Assembly: GCF_002915175.1 (NCBI RefSeq)
Contig: NZ_NXEJ01000010.1
Coordinates: 62,001-126,000 of the forward strand
Origin: Agrobacterium rosae
Lineage (GTDB): Bacteria > Pseudomonadota > Alphaproteobacteria > Rhizobiales > Rhizobiaceae
Reading direction: 5' to 3'
Length of the DNA stretch: 64,000 bases
In this document: one piece after another, positions 56,026 through 64,000 of the stretch
Position numbering within the stretch: position 1 is the stretch's first letter
How the letters are laid out: every line of letters begins with the position of its first letter
The notes under the pieces: generated by a model
Seen by the model: only the letters and a program-made list of their open reading frames with translations
Databases searched by the model: none
What the model was told of the DNA's origin: nothing
Program-made: the position numbers and the translations under genes

Positions 56026-56988
56026 TTAGACGGGCGAAATGATCGTCAAATTGGACGATATACGTCTGACCTGCGCGCCAGCCGGAAGCACCACGGCCTC
56101 GAGCGCGCGTTGGGGATTGCGAAGGTCAAAGAGGCCGCTGATCCGCTGCGATCCGACAAACGGGTCAGCGATCACGATCCTACCAGGATACCAACGACTG
56201 ATCCTCGCGATGAGGGCCGATACAGTTTCCCGCTCGGCCACAATAACATTATCGCGCCACACAGCGATCTGCGCCAAATCGCGCGTTCCACGCTGGATGC
56301 CGTCCGACGAGGGATCAAAGGACAGCCACTCTCCCTGTCTCAACCGCTCGCCGGTTTCCCGCGACGACACCGATGTGCGGGCCTCTACGATGCCGTGGTC
56401 GACAGAGATTGTCAGGATGCCTGCATCATTGGCAACATCGAAAGCTGTTCCAATTGCCGTTGCGGTCAAGCCAGCGGTCTGAACGACGAAGGGTCTGCGG
56501 GGGTCTCGGACGACATCAAAAAAGGACATGCCTGAAAGAAGGTCGATACCACGTTTTTCGGGCGTGTAATTCACGGCAATTGCACTGTCTGGCCCAAGTG
56601 TCGCAACGCTTCCATCCTGGAGCTGGAAATCGCGGATTTCACCTTTTGCGGTAAAGTAATCTGCCTTGGCCTGGAGAATTATGGAAGGTCCATAGATTGT
56701 CCCGGCTAGTGCCGCGCCAAGACCGACAGTGCCACCAATGACAAAATTGCGCCTCGTCAGTCCTAGTCTTTTGCGGTTTTCGGCCGTTGCGCGGTCGGTC
56801 AGAACCTTGCCACTCATACCGTGGGCATCTGCCACACTGGACCAGGCCTCCTCATATTCAGGGCCACGCTTGCGCCATGTCCTGATCATTTCGAGGGTTA
56901 CTGAATTGCCGGGATCTACCTGCAAACGAATGACGAGATCAATGGCCTCATCAAGCAGTCTTTGGGGATCTGGCGCAGCAACATTCAT
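56026..56988 (-). CDS. fecR: FecR-type transmembrane anti-sigma factor
   Basis: 320 residues. The N-terminal DUF4880-type segment (AIDLVIRLQVDPGNSVTLEM) and LTRRNFVIGGTVGLGAALAG (membrane helix near residue 80) are followed by the periplasmic FecR domain (LQDGSVATLGPDSAIAVNYT, GMSFFDVVRDPRRPFVVQTA) and a C-terminal STN-contacting region. It carries the signal from the receptor to FecI across the inner membrane. Confidence 0.9.
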   Translation of the reverse strand: MNVAAPDPQRLLDEAIDLVIRLQVDPGNSVTLEMIRTWRKRGPEYEEAWSSVADAHGMSGKVLTDRATAENRKRLGLTRRNFVIGGTVGLGAALAGTIYGPSIILQAKADYFTAKGEIRDFQLQDGSVATLGPDSAIAVNYTPEKRGIDLLSGMSFFDVVRDPRRPFVVQTAGLTATAIGTAFDVANDAGILTISVDHGIVEARTSVSSRETGERLRQGEWLSFDPSSDGIQRGTRDLAQIAVWRDNVIVAERETVSALIARISRWYPGRIVIADPFVGSQRISGLFDLRNPQRALEAVVLPAGAQVRRISSNLTIISPV

Positions 56989-57093
56989 GCGTGTTTTCCG
57001 GTTTCAGGCACCAAAGCGATGTCATTGCGCATTGCCCTTAGCATCTACTACAAACGAAGCACCGCGATTTTCTCTTGATGCAACCAAAATAAA

Positions 57094-57597
57094 TCACATC
57101 CCGCCGGTTCGTATCACAATATGGCGATATGCGTCCCGGATCAAAGCCCACGTGCGCGAGGTGGACAACCCGACTTCCTGCCCGACGTCACTGATGGTGC
57201 GCTCACCCAGTCTGTGCAATTCGAATGCGCGGCGTGTGCGCTCCGGAAGTTCCGCAAGCGCTTCCTCTGTGAGCCGCAGCCTCTGACGGTCATATACCAC
57301 CGTGTCAGGAAGCGGAGATGGATCGACGATATTTGTAACGCTTTCATCGCCAAGATCGACCGTGTCCATCAGGCATTCCCGCCGCTGATGATTTATGCCG
57401 AGATTGCGTGACACTTGATAAAGATAAGCCGCCGGATTGGAATTGGTGACATTTTCTGCCGGTGGCACCAAAAGTACGCGCAGAAACGTGTCCTGGGTAA
57501 TGTCAGCAGCCGTCTCTTCGCTTAGCCCGCGCCTGCGCAGTGAACGGGCAATGCCGTTTGCATGGCGAAGGAAAAGTCCGTGCACATCCCAGGCCAA
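57094..57597 (-). CDS. fecI: FecI-type ECF sigma factor
   Basis: 167 residues from a TTG start at 57597; no ATG is available near it and the RBS (GAGAAGG) is only fair. Region 2 (HANGIARSLRRRGLSEETAA; DITQDTFLRVLL) and region 4 (LAELPERTRRAFELHRLGER followed by TISDVGQEVGLSTSRTWAL) are typical. It should direct transcription of the receptor gene when the cognate siderophore is bound. First of the fecI-fecR-receptor-fhuD-fhuB-fhuC series. Confidence 0.88.
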   Translation of the reverse strand: MAWDVHGLFLRHANGIARSLRRRGLSEETAADITQDTFLRVLLVPPAENVTNSNPAAYLYQVSRNLGINHQRRECLMDTVDLGDESVTNIVDPSPLPDTVVYDRQRLRLTEEALAELPERTRRAFELHRLGERTISDVGQEVGLSTSRTWALIRDAYRHIVIRTGGM

Positions 57598-58208
57598 TTA
57601 ACGGTGGCCTTCTCTGGCGACATACGAACTATTTTCTGAAGCCACCAGACGACATGTTGAGACCACATCAAGCCCGTGGCTTGCCTTATTTGAGTTAGTA
57701 ACACGTATCAGTTTGTTCATTTTCGCGGCTTCAAGTTTGGAGTCCCATCGTTATGCGAGACATTCCAATGCTTTAATCCCCTGTGTAAACATGCTGCAAG
57801 CTTAGTTTCTTAGAGTGGTTCTAGTCTACAAGAATGGCGTGTTTTCAAAATTAGAAGAAACATGTGTAGAATTATCAAGTTTTCAAATAGATAGGCATTC
57901 AGCGATAGGAAGCCTGAATGGATGCATCTGTAGCTATGTCGTTTATCAATCACGCGTTTCTTGGCTCACCGTTGCGCTTACGCAACAAAGCGATGACAGA
58001 TATATAGACACTTGAAGTGGGGAACTCGATCAGGTGCTAGCTACTTTGCATCGGGTCAAAATGATTGGTAATCGCCTTGAACGGTTACGAACCGAAGACA
58101 CATGAACCGATACTAAAATGTAAGAGTTTCTGAATATGTTTTGACGTCATGAACACTTTGAATGGCGGAAATTTCTAACCGCCACTCTCTAATTCCGACA
58201 AGTTTTTT
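57598..58208. other. 611-base AT-rich stretch without a supported gene
   Basis: A small plus-strand frame (57815-58015) has no RBS and no protein-like sequence. The stretch probably holds the fecI promoter at its left side. Confidence 0.5.
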
Positions 58209-58838
58209 TTACATCGGTGGAACGACGCCATTGGTGCCGACAACGACACGACCGCTCGACATCGAGCCATCGGCTGCCTTCTCAGATGGCACGAACACGG
58301 TGGCACCTGCCTTGAGATCGGCTTCGGTAGCAGGCGCGAATGTCACGACCGGCGTACCGTCAGGGATCGAAATCTTCTTTTCCTTGCCCTTATAGGAGAC
58401 TGTTACGGTGCGGCCATCGACCGATTTGACCGCATCGGCGACAGTGGCATTGGTCATGGAGCTGTTAGGCTTCAAATCCCAGGCATAGCTGCCTTCGCCG
58501 GTGCCCTTCATGGCGGCTGGGAAAATCAGCACTTCGAGCGCGCCGTCACCACCGCTTGCAGTTGGCATCGAAGCAATTCCGACAAAATCGCCCGGCTTGA
58601 TGTCGTCGACCGAGGCTTTGGCGACGCTCGAAACTTTCCAGTCATCCTTGAGCATGATCTTCGCGTCCGTGCCTTCGCGCGTCTTGACCGATAGGGTTTT
58701 ACCCTCGAAGCTTTCGACGGTGCCACGAACCCGCACCTGATCGGCGGCCTGCGCTGCGAAGCCCGCAGACATGGCCAGCAGCGTACCTGCGATGACCGAT
58801 GTGCCGGTTCTGGAAATAATCTTGGAAATGGATAGCAT
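58209..58838 (-). CDS. exported hypothetical protein, DUF5666-like
   Basis: 209 residues with a signal peptide (ISRTGTSVIAGTLLAMSAGF, cleavage near AQA). The mature part has two similar beta-rich segments (VRVRGTVESFEGKTLSVKT and VKSVDGRTVTVSYKGKEKKI), the pattern of DUF5666-type domains. It lies 106 bases after the molybdopterin oxidoreductase gene, with a hairpin between (58873-58905). As last gene of a probable SigF regulon it is likely a periplasmic stress protein. Confidence 0.75.
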   Translation of the reverse strand: MLSISKIISRTGTSVIAGTLLAMSAGFAAQAADQVRVRGTVESFEGKTLSVKTREGTDAKIMLKDDWKVSSVAKASVDDIKPGDFVGIASMPTASGGDGALEVLIFPAAMKGTGEGSYAWDLKPNSSMTNATVADAVKSVDGRTVTVSYKGKEKKISIPDGTPVVTFAPATEADLKAGATVFVPSEKAADGSMSSGRVVVGTNGVVPPM

Positions 58839-58872
58839 ATCTTCTTCCTTTCAGAGCCCTATCGTTTAAAAC

Positions 58873-58905
58873 AACCGGCAGATGCGGGTTGGAAATCCGC
58901 CGGTT
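58873..58905 (-). terminator. intergenic hairpin, possible partial terminator
   Basis: On the minus strand AACCGGC...GCCGGTT with an inner stem and TTTT after it, between the oxidoreductase gene and the gene at 58209. It may reduce read-through into the last gene. Confidence 0.5.
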
Positions 58906-58944
58906 TTTCACAAGAGACGGCAAATCCTGCCGGCCTAATGAACA

Positions 58945-59721
58945 TCAGATGCCGGCGTACCACTCGTAGCCGCGGTCTTCCCAGAAGCCGCCATTACCGC
59001 CGTAGATGCCCGATAGATCGGCGACGGCTTCCATGCGCATGAGGTATTTCGCCTGCTTGTAACCAAGCTGCCGTTCGACCCGCAGCCTGAGCGGCGCGCC
59101 ATGCGGCACTTCCAGATCATGACCGTTCATGGAATGGGCGAGGATGGTCTGGGGATGGAACGCATCGACAAGATCGATGCTTTCGTAATACCAGCCGCTG
59201 CCATCAAGGGACTTTTCGTATTCGTCGGCGCAGTGGAAGACGATGTAGCGGGCTTCCGGCTTCAACCCCACCTTGGCCAGAAGTGCACCGAGCGGCACGC
59301 CGGTCCACTGACCGATGGCGCTCCAGCCTTCGACGCAGTCATGGCGGGTGATCTGCGTCCGCGATGGCATCGCCTTCAGCGCGGCAAGCGACAGTTTTGT
59401 CGGCTTTTCGACTAGGCCGCCGATTTCCAGTTGCCATTGCGAGAATTTTTGGTTGAGCAATTCCTGATATTGCGGGCTATCGGGCATGCTGGTGCCGTTT
59501 GCGCGAAAGGTCGGTGAGATGTCCGCCACGGTGAATTCCCGCGCCAGCGTGTTATCCCCGAGCAACAGACGCTGTGTGCGCATCGTTAGCCCCTCGGCCA
59601 TGCGCAAAGCCTGTTGCACCGTGGGGTTCTCGACCAGCGCATCGCAACCGCTGAGCCCAAGCGCCGAGGCTGTCAGTGTTGAACCAATCAGAAAGCGGCG
59701 GCGGGTAATGAGGCGGCTCAT
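58945..59721 (-). CDS. periplasmic molybdopterin-dependent oxidoreductase (MsrP/sulfite-oxidase-like)
   Basis: 258 residues. Twin-arginine signal (MSRLITRRRFLIGSTLTASA) and a Cys in a lipobox-like LSGCDAL, so it may be Tat-exported and possibly lipid-anchored. The sulfite oxidase-type molybdopterin domain has the Mo-ligand Cys in TRHDCVEGWSAIGQWTGVPL. It overlaps the cytochrome b gene upstream by four bases, which would supply electrons, as in the MsrPQ system for methionine sulfoxide repair. The exact substrate is inferred. Confidence 0.85.
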   Translation of the reverse strand: MSRLITRRRFLIGSTLTASALGLSGCDALVENPTVQQALRMAEGLTMRTQRLLLGDNTLAREFTVADISPTFRANGTSMPDSPQYQELLNQKFSQWQLEIGGLVEKPTKLSLAALKAMPSRTQITRHDCVEGWSAIGQWTGVPLGALLAKVGLKPEARYIVFHCADEYEKSLDGSGWYYESIDLVDAFHPQTILAHSMNGHDLEVPHGAPLRLRVERQLGYKQAKYLMRMEAVADLSGIYGGNGGFWEDRGYEWYAGI

Positions 59722-60560
59722 GGCTTCGGCTCCACATGAATGGCGTAACGGCCCGTGATCATCGAACGCATGTTGTTGAAGACACCGGAAACCAGCACCA
59801 TAACGACATGGACGACAACGAAGGCGACAAGTGCGTTAGCGGTAATGAAATGCAGCGTGCGTGCCGATTGCCGCCCACCGAACAGATCGAGCAGCCATGG
59901 CGCGAAAGCATCAAACCCCGGCGACATGGTAAGGCCCGTGCTGATCATCATCGGCAGCAGCAAAAAGATCACCAGCAGATAGGTGAGCTTTTGAAGCGCA
60001 TTGTAATGGCGGGCCTGCTCACCTTTGGGAAAGCGCAGGCGTGCGTGGTCGGCAATCTCGTGGCCGAGATGGCCAGGTGTCAGCTCATCTCGACGGGGCA
60101 GTAAGTCCCGGCGAAAATGCCGGGCGATGAAACCGTAGACCATATAGATCAGCCCGTTGATAACGAACAGCCATGCGAAGAAAAAGTGCCAACGGCGACC
60201 GGTGGCAAGGTCCTGATAACTCGGCAGCGTTGCCCAGGCCGGAAAACCGCGGGCGGTCGGCTCGCCATCGACATTGGAAACGCCAAGCACACCTGTCGTA
60301 TTGAAGGAAAGGCTACCGATACGAGTAACGCCTTTGACAGCATCCCCGTCCCGGACCGCCTCCATGGAGATAAAGGAGGGATCATTATCGGCACCGTACT
60401 GGCCCCAATAAAGGTTTGGATGGGCGTTGAATATTTGCAGGCCGCTGAAGAGGAGCACAGTCATGCACAGAACGTTGAGCCAGTGTGACAAGCGCACGGT
60501 CAGGCTATGACGACGGATGAGCATGCGTGTTGTCGGGGCGGGCTTGGCGGAGGCGTCCAT
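59718..60560 (-). CDS. cytochrome b561-type membrane subunit
   Basis: 280 residues with four main membrane helices. Candidate haem ligands are His in VRLSHWLNVLC, RRWHFFFAWLFVING, ARTLHFITANALVAFVV and VVHVVMVLVSGVF. The architecture is that of cytochrome b561/hydrogenase b subunits. It should pass electrons from the quinone pool to the periplasmic molybdopterin enzyme encoded next to it. Confidence 0.85.
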   Translation of the reverse strand: MDASAKPAPTTRMLIRRHSLTVRLSHWLNVLCMTVLLFSGLQIFNAHPNLYWGQYGADNDPSFISMEAVRDGDAVKGVTRIGSLSFNTTGVLGVSNVDGEPTARGFPAWATLPSYQDLATGRRWHFFFAWLFVINGLIYMVYGFIARHFRRDLLPRRDELTPGHLGHEIADHARLRFPKGEQARHYNALQKLTYLLVIFLLLPMMISTGLTMSPGFDAFAPWLLDLFGGRQSARTLHFITANALVAFVVVHVVMVLVSGVFNNMRSMITGRYAIHVEPKP

Positions 60561-60630
60561 GGCTTTTCCTCATGACTACGGGTTCGGTCTAGACGCGGTG
60601 CCCTCGCAAATATGCGAGGGCACCGAGAGG

Positions 60631-60894
60631 TTACTTCATTGCCTCGCAGGACTTCATCATGTTGGATTTCTTCATGCTGTTCTTTTCCATGCCCGCTTTG
60701 TGCATACAGTCAGCCTTGCGACCGCTCATCTTCATGCCGTCGGTCTTCATGCTATCTTTGCTCATCGTGTCGGTCTTCATGGCGTCGGGCTGCTTCATCG
60801 AGTCCATGCTGGTCTGTGCCTGGGCTGCGCCGGTCGCAAGCGAGAGGCCGAGAAGGGCTGCAAAGGTGGCAGTGCTGAAAAGCCGAATTGTCAT
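60631..60894 (-). CDS. Met/Lys-rich MxKDx pentapeptide repeat protein
   Basis: 87 residues from ATG 60894. After a signal peptide (MTIRLFSTATFAALLGLSLA) the mature part is built of MxxDx/MKxDx units (MKTDTMSKDSMKTDGMKM) with two cysteines. The exposed methionines make it a likely sacrificial target for oxidants or a metal binder in the periplasm. It is first gene after a SigF-type promoter motif and precedes the methionine-sulfoxide-type reductase genes, which fits a repair cycle. Confidence 0.8.
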   Translation of the reverse strand: MTIRLFSTATFAALLGLSLATGAAQAQTSMDSMKQPDAMKTDTMSKDSMKTDGMKMSGRKADCMHKAGMEKNSMKKSNMMKSCEAMK

Positions 60895-60953
60895 TGTGTT
60901 TCTCCCAGTTGATGTGCCCGCCGCACTCCACGGCTGTGGTTCACAGGAGATCA

Positions 60954-60978
60954 TTCGGCCGCCAGCCGAAGCGGTTAC
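60954..60978 (-). promoter_or_regulatory. candidate SigF (ECF) promoter of the redox operon
   Basis: On the minus strand GTAACC, 15 bases, CGAA, close to the GTAACC-CGAA motif described for the Caulobacter SigF regulon. It lies about 60 bases before the ATG at 60894. Confidence 0.6.
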
Positions 60979-61044
60979 AGTCATCACGGCTATGTGATCG
61001 CGTTTTCTAATCCGCGCCTTCCTCGCTTTTATTTCCGCCGGCGT

Positions 61045-61069
61045 GTAACTGTTTTTGTGCTGGCCCGTA
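61045..61069 (+). promoter_or_regulatory. candidate SigF autoregulatory promoter
   Basis: GTAACT, 15 bases, CGTA, with the same spacing as the motif on the other side. It lies 15 bases before the sigma gene, so the message would have a very short leader. Confidence 0.45.
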
Positions 61070-61084
61070 TGAGACGGAAACGAC

Positions 61085-61633
61085 ATGAAGCAGCTTACCG
61101 AGTCTGAACTGAAAGCGCTGATGCTCTTGTCTCTCGACGGAGACGAGGTCGCATATCGCTGCCTGCTCGATATGCTGCGGCATCTGCTGAGAAATTATTA
61201 TGCCCGGCGGATTGGCCGTTCCGCTTCTGCCGATGTTGATGATCTGGTGCAGGATGCGCTGCTTTCGCTGCACCAGCGACGCATAACATATGACCGAGAC
61301 CGACCGTTCACGGCCTGGTTCTTTACCATCGCCCGCCACAAGTTGGTGGATCACCTTCGACGAAGCGGACGCCGTTCGCACATTGGGTTGGAGGCGGTGG
61401 AGGAGATTGAGGACGGCTACAGCGAGGACGCGGTATCGGCTACCATGGATGTGAACCGACTGCTGGCCAGTCTCCCCGCCTGGCAAGGTACGATGATCAG
61501 GCAGGTGCGACTGGAAGGCCTTTCGGTTGCAGAAACGGCCGCCAGCGGTGGCAAGACAGAGGCGATGGTGAAGATCGGTGTCCACCGGGGTATCAAGGCA
61601 CTGGCTGCGAGATTGAGAGGCGAGCGTGGCTAA
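61085..61633 (+). CDS. ECF sigma factor, SigF type
   Basis: 182 residues. Region 2 is visible (RHLLRNYYARRIGRSASADV; DDLVQDALLSLHQRRITYDR; FTAWFFTIARHKLVDHLRR) and region 4 follows (LPAWQGTMIRQVRLEGLSVA). The pairing with a six-helix DUF1109 protein is that of the SigF/NrsF system of Caulobacter and rhizobia, which answers oxidative and metal stress at the membrane. It is divergent from the redox operon. Confidence 0.9.
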   Translation: MKQLTESELKALMLLSLDGDEVAYRCLLDMLRHLLRNYYARRIGRSASADVDDLVQDALLSLHQRRITYDRDRPFTAWFFTIARHKLVDHLRRSGRRSHIGLEAVEEIEDGYSEDAVSATMDVNRLLASLPAWQGTMIRQVRLEGLSVAETAASGGKTEAMVKIGVHRGIKALAARLRGERG

Positions 61634-62273
61634 GATGGATGATTTCATGGATGGCTTGGCGAGAGACCTGCGGCCCGTACGCAAGGGCGCGCTGGGCAAG
61701 TTGCTGGTACTTGCTATCCTGCCGGGCCTGGCACTATCAGCAGCATTCATCCTGCTCGGCCACGGTTTGAGGCCCGACATTTCTAACGCTATTTCGCTGC
61801 CCGTTTTTTGGGTGAAATCCGCCTATCCGCTACTTCTGTCGATTGTTGGCGTCATTGCGCTGATGAAAGTGGCGCGCCCCGGTGGAAGGCCAGTGGATGC
61901 GGCGCTCCCGGCGCTGATCATCTATGGGCTTGTCTTCGCAATCGGCGTTATACAGCTCAACACGGCGTCATCGCCTGAGGAGTATCGCAAGCTGGTGACG
62001 GGCGTTTCCTACTGGTTTTGCCCGCTGATCATCCTGGCATCCGGTGCCCCGCTGATGGCAGCGACCTTTTGGTTCCTGCGACGCGGCGCCCCCACCCACA
62101 CGCGTCTCGCCGGTCTCATTGCTGGCTTGACAGCAGGTTCAATCGGGGCCTGGGTCTATAGCTGGGGCTGCATTGAAAACGGCCTGACTTTCGTCTCCCT
62201 ATGGTACACACTTGGGATCGCGTTGTCTGGGCTTCTGGGGGGTATGCTCGGGCGATCCTTGTTGCGCTGGTGA
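61626..62273 (+). CDS. NrsF-type (DUF1109) membrane anti-sigma factor
   Basis: 215 residues from GTG 61626, overlapping the sigma stop by eight bases; the ATG at 61635 is an alternative. Six membrane segments (about 26-45, 62-83, 93-113, 126-150, 160-178, 188-210) with cysteine near YWFCPLI and YSWGCIENG, positions that could sense thiol or metal stress. It should hold the sigma factor at the membrane until the signal arrives. Confidence 0.88.
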   Translation: MAKMDDFMDGLARDLRPVRKGALGKLLVLAILPGLALSAAFILLGHGLRPDISNAISLPVFWVKSAYPLLLSIVGVIALMKVARPGGRPVDAALPALIIYGLVFAIGVIQLNTASSPEEYRKLVTGVSYWFCPLIILASGAPLMAATFWFLRRGAPTHTRLAGLIAGLTAGSIGAWVYSWGCIENGLTFVSLWYTLGIALSGLLGGMLGRSLLRW

Positions 62274-62310
62274 GAATTCGCCGTCCAATGATTAAACCTT
62301 GTGTGAGAGT

Positions 62311-63030
62311 GATGTTCGCTTTGTTGCGAGTAGGATCGCAGCTGTCTGGAACCATCAGCATTGGCGACAGTACTTTTGCCTGCGAGGGCTTGCGAGTCAG
62401 GGGCGCACTATTCGTCTCGTTGGAATTGAGTAAATCGACGTGGCTCGTGACAGCTTTATGGCCAGGAAGCGAAAAGATGTCTCGCCATACAGTTACAGGA
62501 GGCGACACCGCCGGACCATTCTTGTGTTTTGCCGCACTTCGCCAGAAGGCCACGCGGCGTAAAGACAAGCTTTATCCGATGGTGGTGATCCAGGAGGCCG
62601 GACTGGATGGCTTTTGGCTAGGACGAGTGCTCAGCAAGGAACCTTGGATAGAGAGCCACATTGTAGAGGCCGCATCGATTGCCATGCCCCGCCGCCATCG
62701 CCGGGCAAAGACCGAGCGCATCGACGGCAAAACGCTGATCCGCGCTTTGATGGCATGGCAACGTGGCGAGCCCCGCGCGTGCTCGATGGTCGAACTTCTT
62801 ACACCCGAGGCGGACGACAACCGTCGTATCGGGCGGGAGCGGAAAACTCTGATTGCGGAACATGTCTTACACGTCAATCGCATAAAGGGACTGCTCTTCA
62901 CTCAGGGAATACGAGATTACGAGCCTGTAAATCGAGGACTGTGGCTTTGGCCCGCAAGGTGCTCGTTGCGCTTTGGAAATATGTTGCTTCAGGCGTCGTG
63001 ATCGAAGGTGCAATCATGAAAACCGCCTGA
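62311..63030 (+). pseudogene. IS110-family transposase with internal deletion
   Basis: The N-terminal half reads FVSLELSKSTWLVTALWPG, EKMSRHTVTGG, VVIQEAGLDGFWLGRVL and KTERIDGKTLIRALMAWQRG, the DEDD-type IS110 transposase. After GLLFTQGIRDYEPVN it jumps, in another frame, to VALARKVLVALWKYVASGVV and IEGAIMKTA, the C-terminus. About 200 residues between are gone, so the element cannot move. Confidence 0.8.
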
Positions 63031-63397
63031 CATATAAAACGGCTGCGAGAAGTAAATTCTAATCCTCAGAGCGTGATCAGCCTTGACGGATCCAGGTGAA
63101 CGGACCGGGATTCCTTTTGGCTTCAACTGCCGGTCTTGAGATTGGTCCCGTTCTCCTGAGCCCTCGCCCGCGAAAGCGGGAAATTGGTGTCTGCCGTTGA
63201 AGCGGCGACCGGATGTGAGGTTGTACAGGCTCGATAACGAGCCGGTAAAGCGATGGGCTCAGACCGCGGATCCGCCTAAGAAGGAGAAATTCGATGCCAC
63301 TCGAATAAACAATTGACAAAAATCCTGATGTGAATGGAATCGAACAGTCGTTCACGTAGATAATAACGTTGGTGGAGTTCATTAAACTAGCAGCAAT
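63031..63397. other. 367 bases without a supported gene
   Basis: Probably the downstream flank of the IS110 remnant. It contains short palindromes (such as CTCGCCCGCGAAAGCGGG at about 63162-63181) but no coding region that can be supported. Confidence 0.4.
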
Positions 63398-64000
63398 TTA
63401 TTTCTGCAGTGACAGCGAGTACCGGGTATGCCGACGTTCACCCGTACGCGTCATTGCACCGATCCCCACTAGCTGCTGAAGGTCGCGTGTTGCTGTAGCG
63501 CGGGATGTCTCTGTGATAGAAATGTAGTTTTCGGCACTTAGCCCCCCCTTGAAGCCTGCCGTGCCTTCCTTGAATATACGCGCGACTACCTTTTCCTGCC
63601 GCTCGTTCAACCGGTCTCGAAAACGATCATAGAACTTTGCTTTCTGAATGAAGAAATCTATGCGCTCAAGCGTCGCCCGTTGAGCATCCAGGATCGTTTC
63701 TGAAAAGAAAATGATCCAGTCGGTGATATCGAGCGTACGTTGGTGCCGCTCAAGCTCAGAGTAGTAGGCCTTCCGGCTCTTCTCAATTGTAAAGGCGAGT
63801 GAAATGAGGCTTGGCTGCCCTACGTTTTGCGCCAGCGATTTCTCAGCGAGCGCGCGCCCAATTCGGAAGTTGCCATCCTCAAATGGATGTATGCTTTCAA
63901 AGTACAGATGGCCTACTGCTGCACGCGTCAAAGCTTGAAGCGACGTTTGGCCATCTGGCCCGGATTGATTGAACCATGCGATGAAAGTCTCCATCTCACC
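63398..64000 (-). CDS. Fic-family protein, 5' part outside the window
   Basis: About 200 residues are visible; the first Met in the window (63994) is internal and the frame is open to the edge. The Fic core has the motif HPFEDGNFRIGR, where the family consensus is HPFxxGNGRxxR; the second glycine is Phe here. Downstream LAFTIEKSRKAYYSELERHQ and the C-terminal winged helix (FKGGLSAENYISITETSRAT) fit DUF4172-type Fic proteins. It would transfer AMP or another nucleotide moiety to a target protein; the Phe may affect activity. Confidence 0.85.
   Translation of the reverse strand, partial: GEMETFIAWFNQSGPDGQTSLQALTRAAVGHLYFESIHPFEDGNFRIGRALAEKSLAQNVGQPSLISLAFTIEKSRKAYYSELERHQRTLDITDWIIFFSETILDAQRATLERIDFFIQKAKFYDRFRDRLNERQEKVVARIFKEGTAGFKGGLSAENYISITETSRATATRDLQQLVGIGAMTRTGERRHTRYSLSLQK

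Noticed and set aside
63077-63382. Minus-strand frame of 101 residues after the IS110 remnant
   Set aside because: No RBS, sequence unlike a protein, and located in the IS flank.

Overview
The window looks like a chromosome or large replicon of an alphaproteobacterium of the family Rhizobiaceae (Agrobacterium/Rhizobium type). The grounds are a FlgK-FlgL-FlaF-FlbT-FlgD-FliQ flagellar block, a short rhizobial FlgD, an Omp25/RopB-type porin-like protein, several small rhizobial proteins, and four sites matching the alphaproteobacterial EcfG general-stress promoter (GGAAC, 17 bases, GTT). This is inference from gene content; there is no rRNA or marker gene in the window.

Layout. 1-3.6 kb: end of a flagellar operon, stopping at fliQ without the expected flhA. 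3.7-10 kb: small secreted and membrane proteins mixed with broken genes, including a decayed flagellin and a GNAT gene cut by an insertion sequence. 10.0-11.3 kb: a complete IS3-family element. 11.3-18.2 kb: pobA, divergent pobR and a five-gene branched-chain-type ABC transporter, read as a 4-hydroxybenzoate uptake and hydroxylation unit. 18.2-34.8 kb: a gene-poor accessory stretch with small stress-type genes, an outer membrane protein, a racemase, cspA, an SLC13-type transporter, an acyltransferase, and remnants of GST, SDR, Fic, P27-like terminase and IS5 genes. 34.8-40.8 kb: four overlapping genes for a large hybrid kinase, CheR, CheB and a receiver-kinase. 41-42 kb: an L,D-transpeptidase. 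42.2-48.1 kb: an fbpABC-type ferric iron transporter and a NarX/NarL-like two-component pair. 48.7-49.5 kb: a zeta-toxin-like gene behind a small gene. 49.7-57.6 kb: fecI-fecR-fhuA-fhuD-fhuB-fhuC, with fhuC apparently frameshifted. 58.2-62.3 kb: a SigF/NrsF sigma-anti-sigma pair divergent from a four-gene periplasmic redox operon. 62.3-64 kb: an internally deleted IS110 transposase and a Fic protein running off the edge.

How the parts fit. Two iron systems (Fbp and Fhu) and a redox-stress sigma module are intact or nearly so. Small genes under EcfG-like promoters suggest scattered members of the general stress regulon. The rest shows repeated insertion, deletion and frameshifting, so the 4-35 kb part is best viewed as a decaying accessory region.

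The items most worth a second look are the SigF/NrsF regulon with matching promoter motifs on both sides, the CheR/CheB-hybrid kinase operon without a receptor, the 24-residue membrane peptide coupled to a large membrane protein, and the Fic protein with an altered active-site motif.
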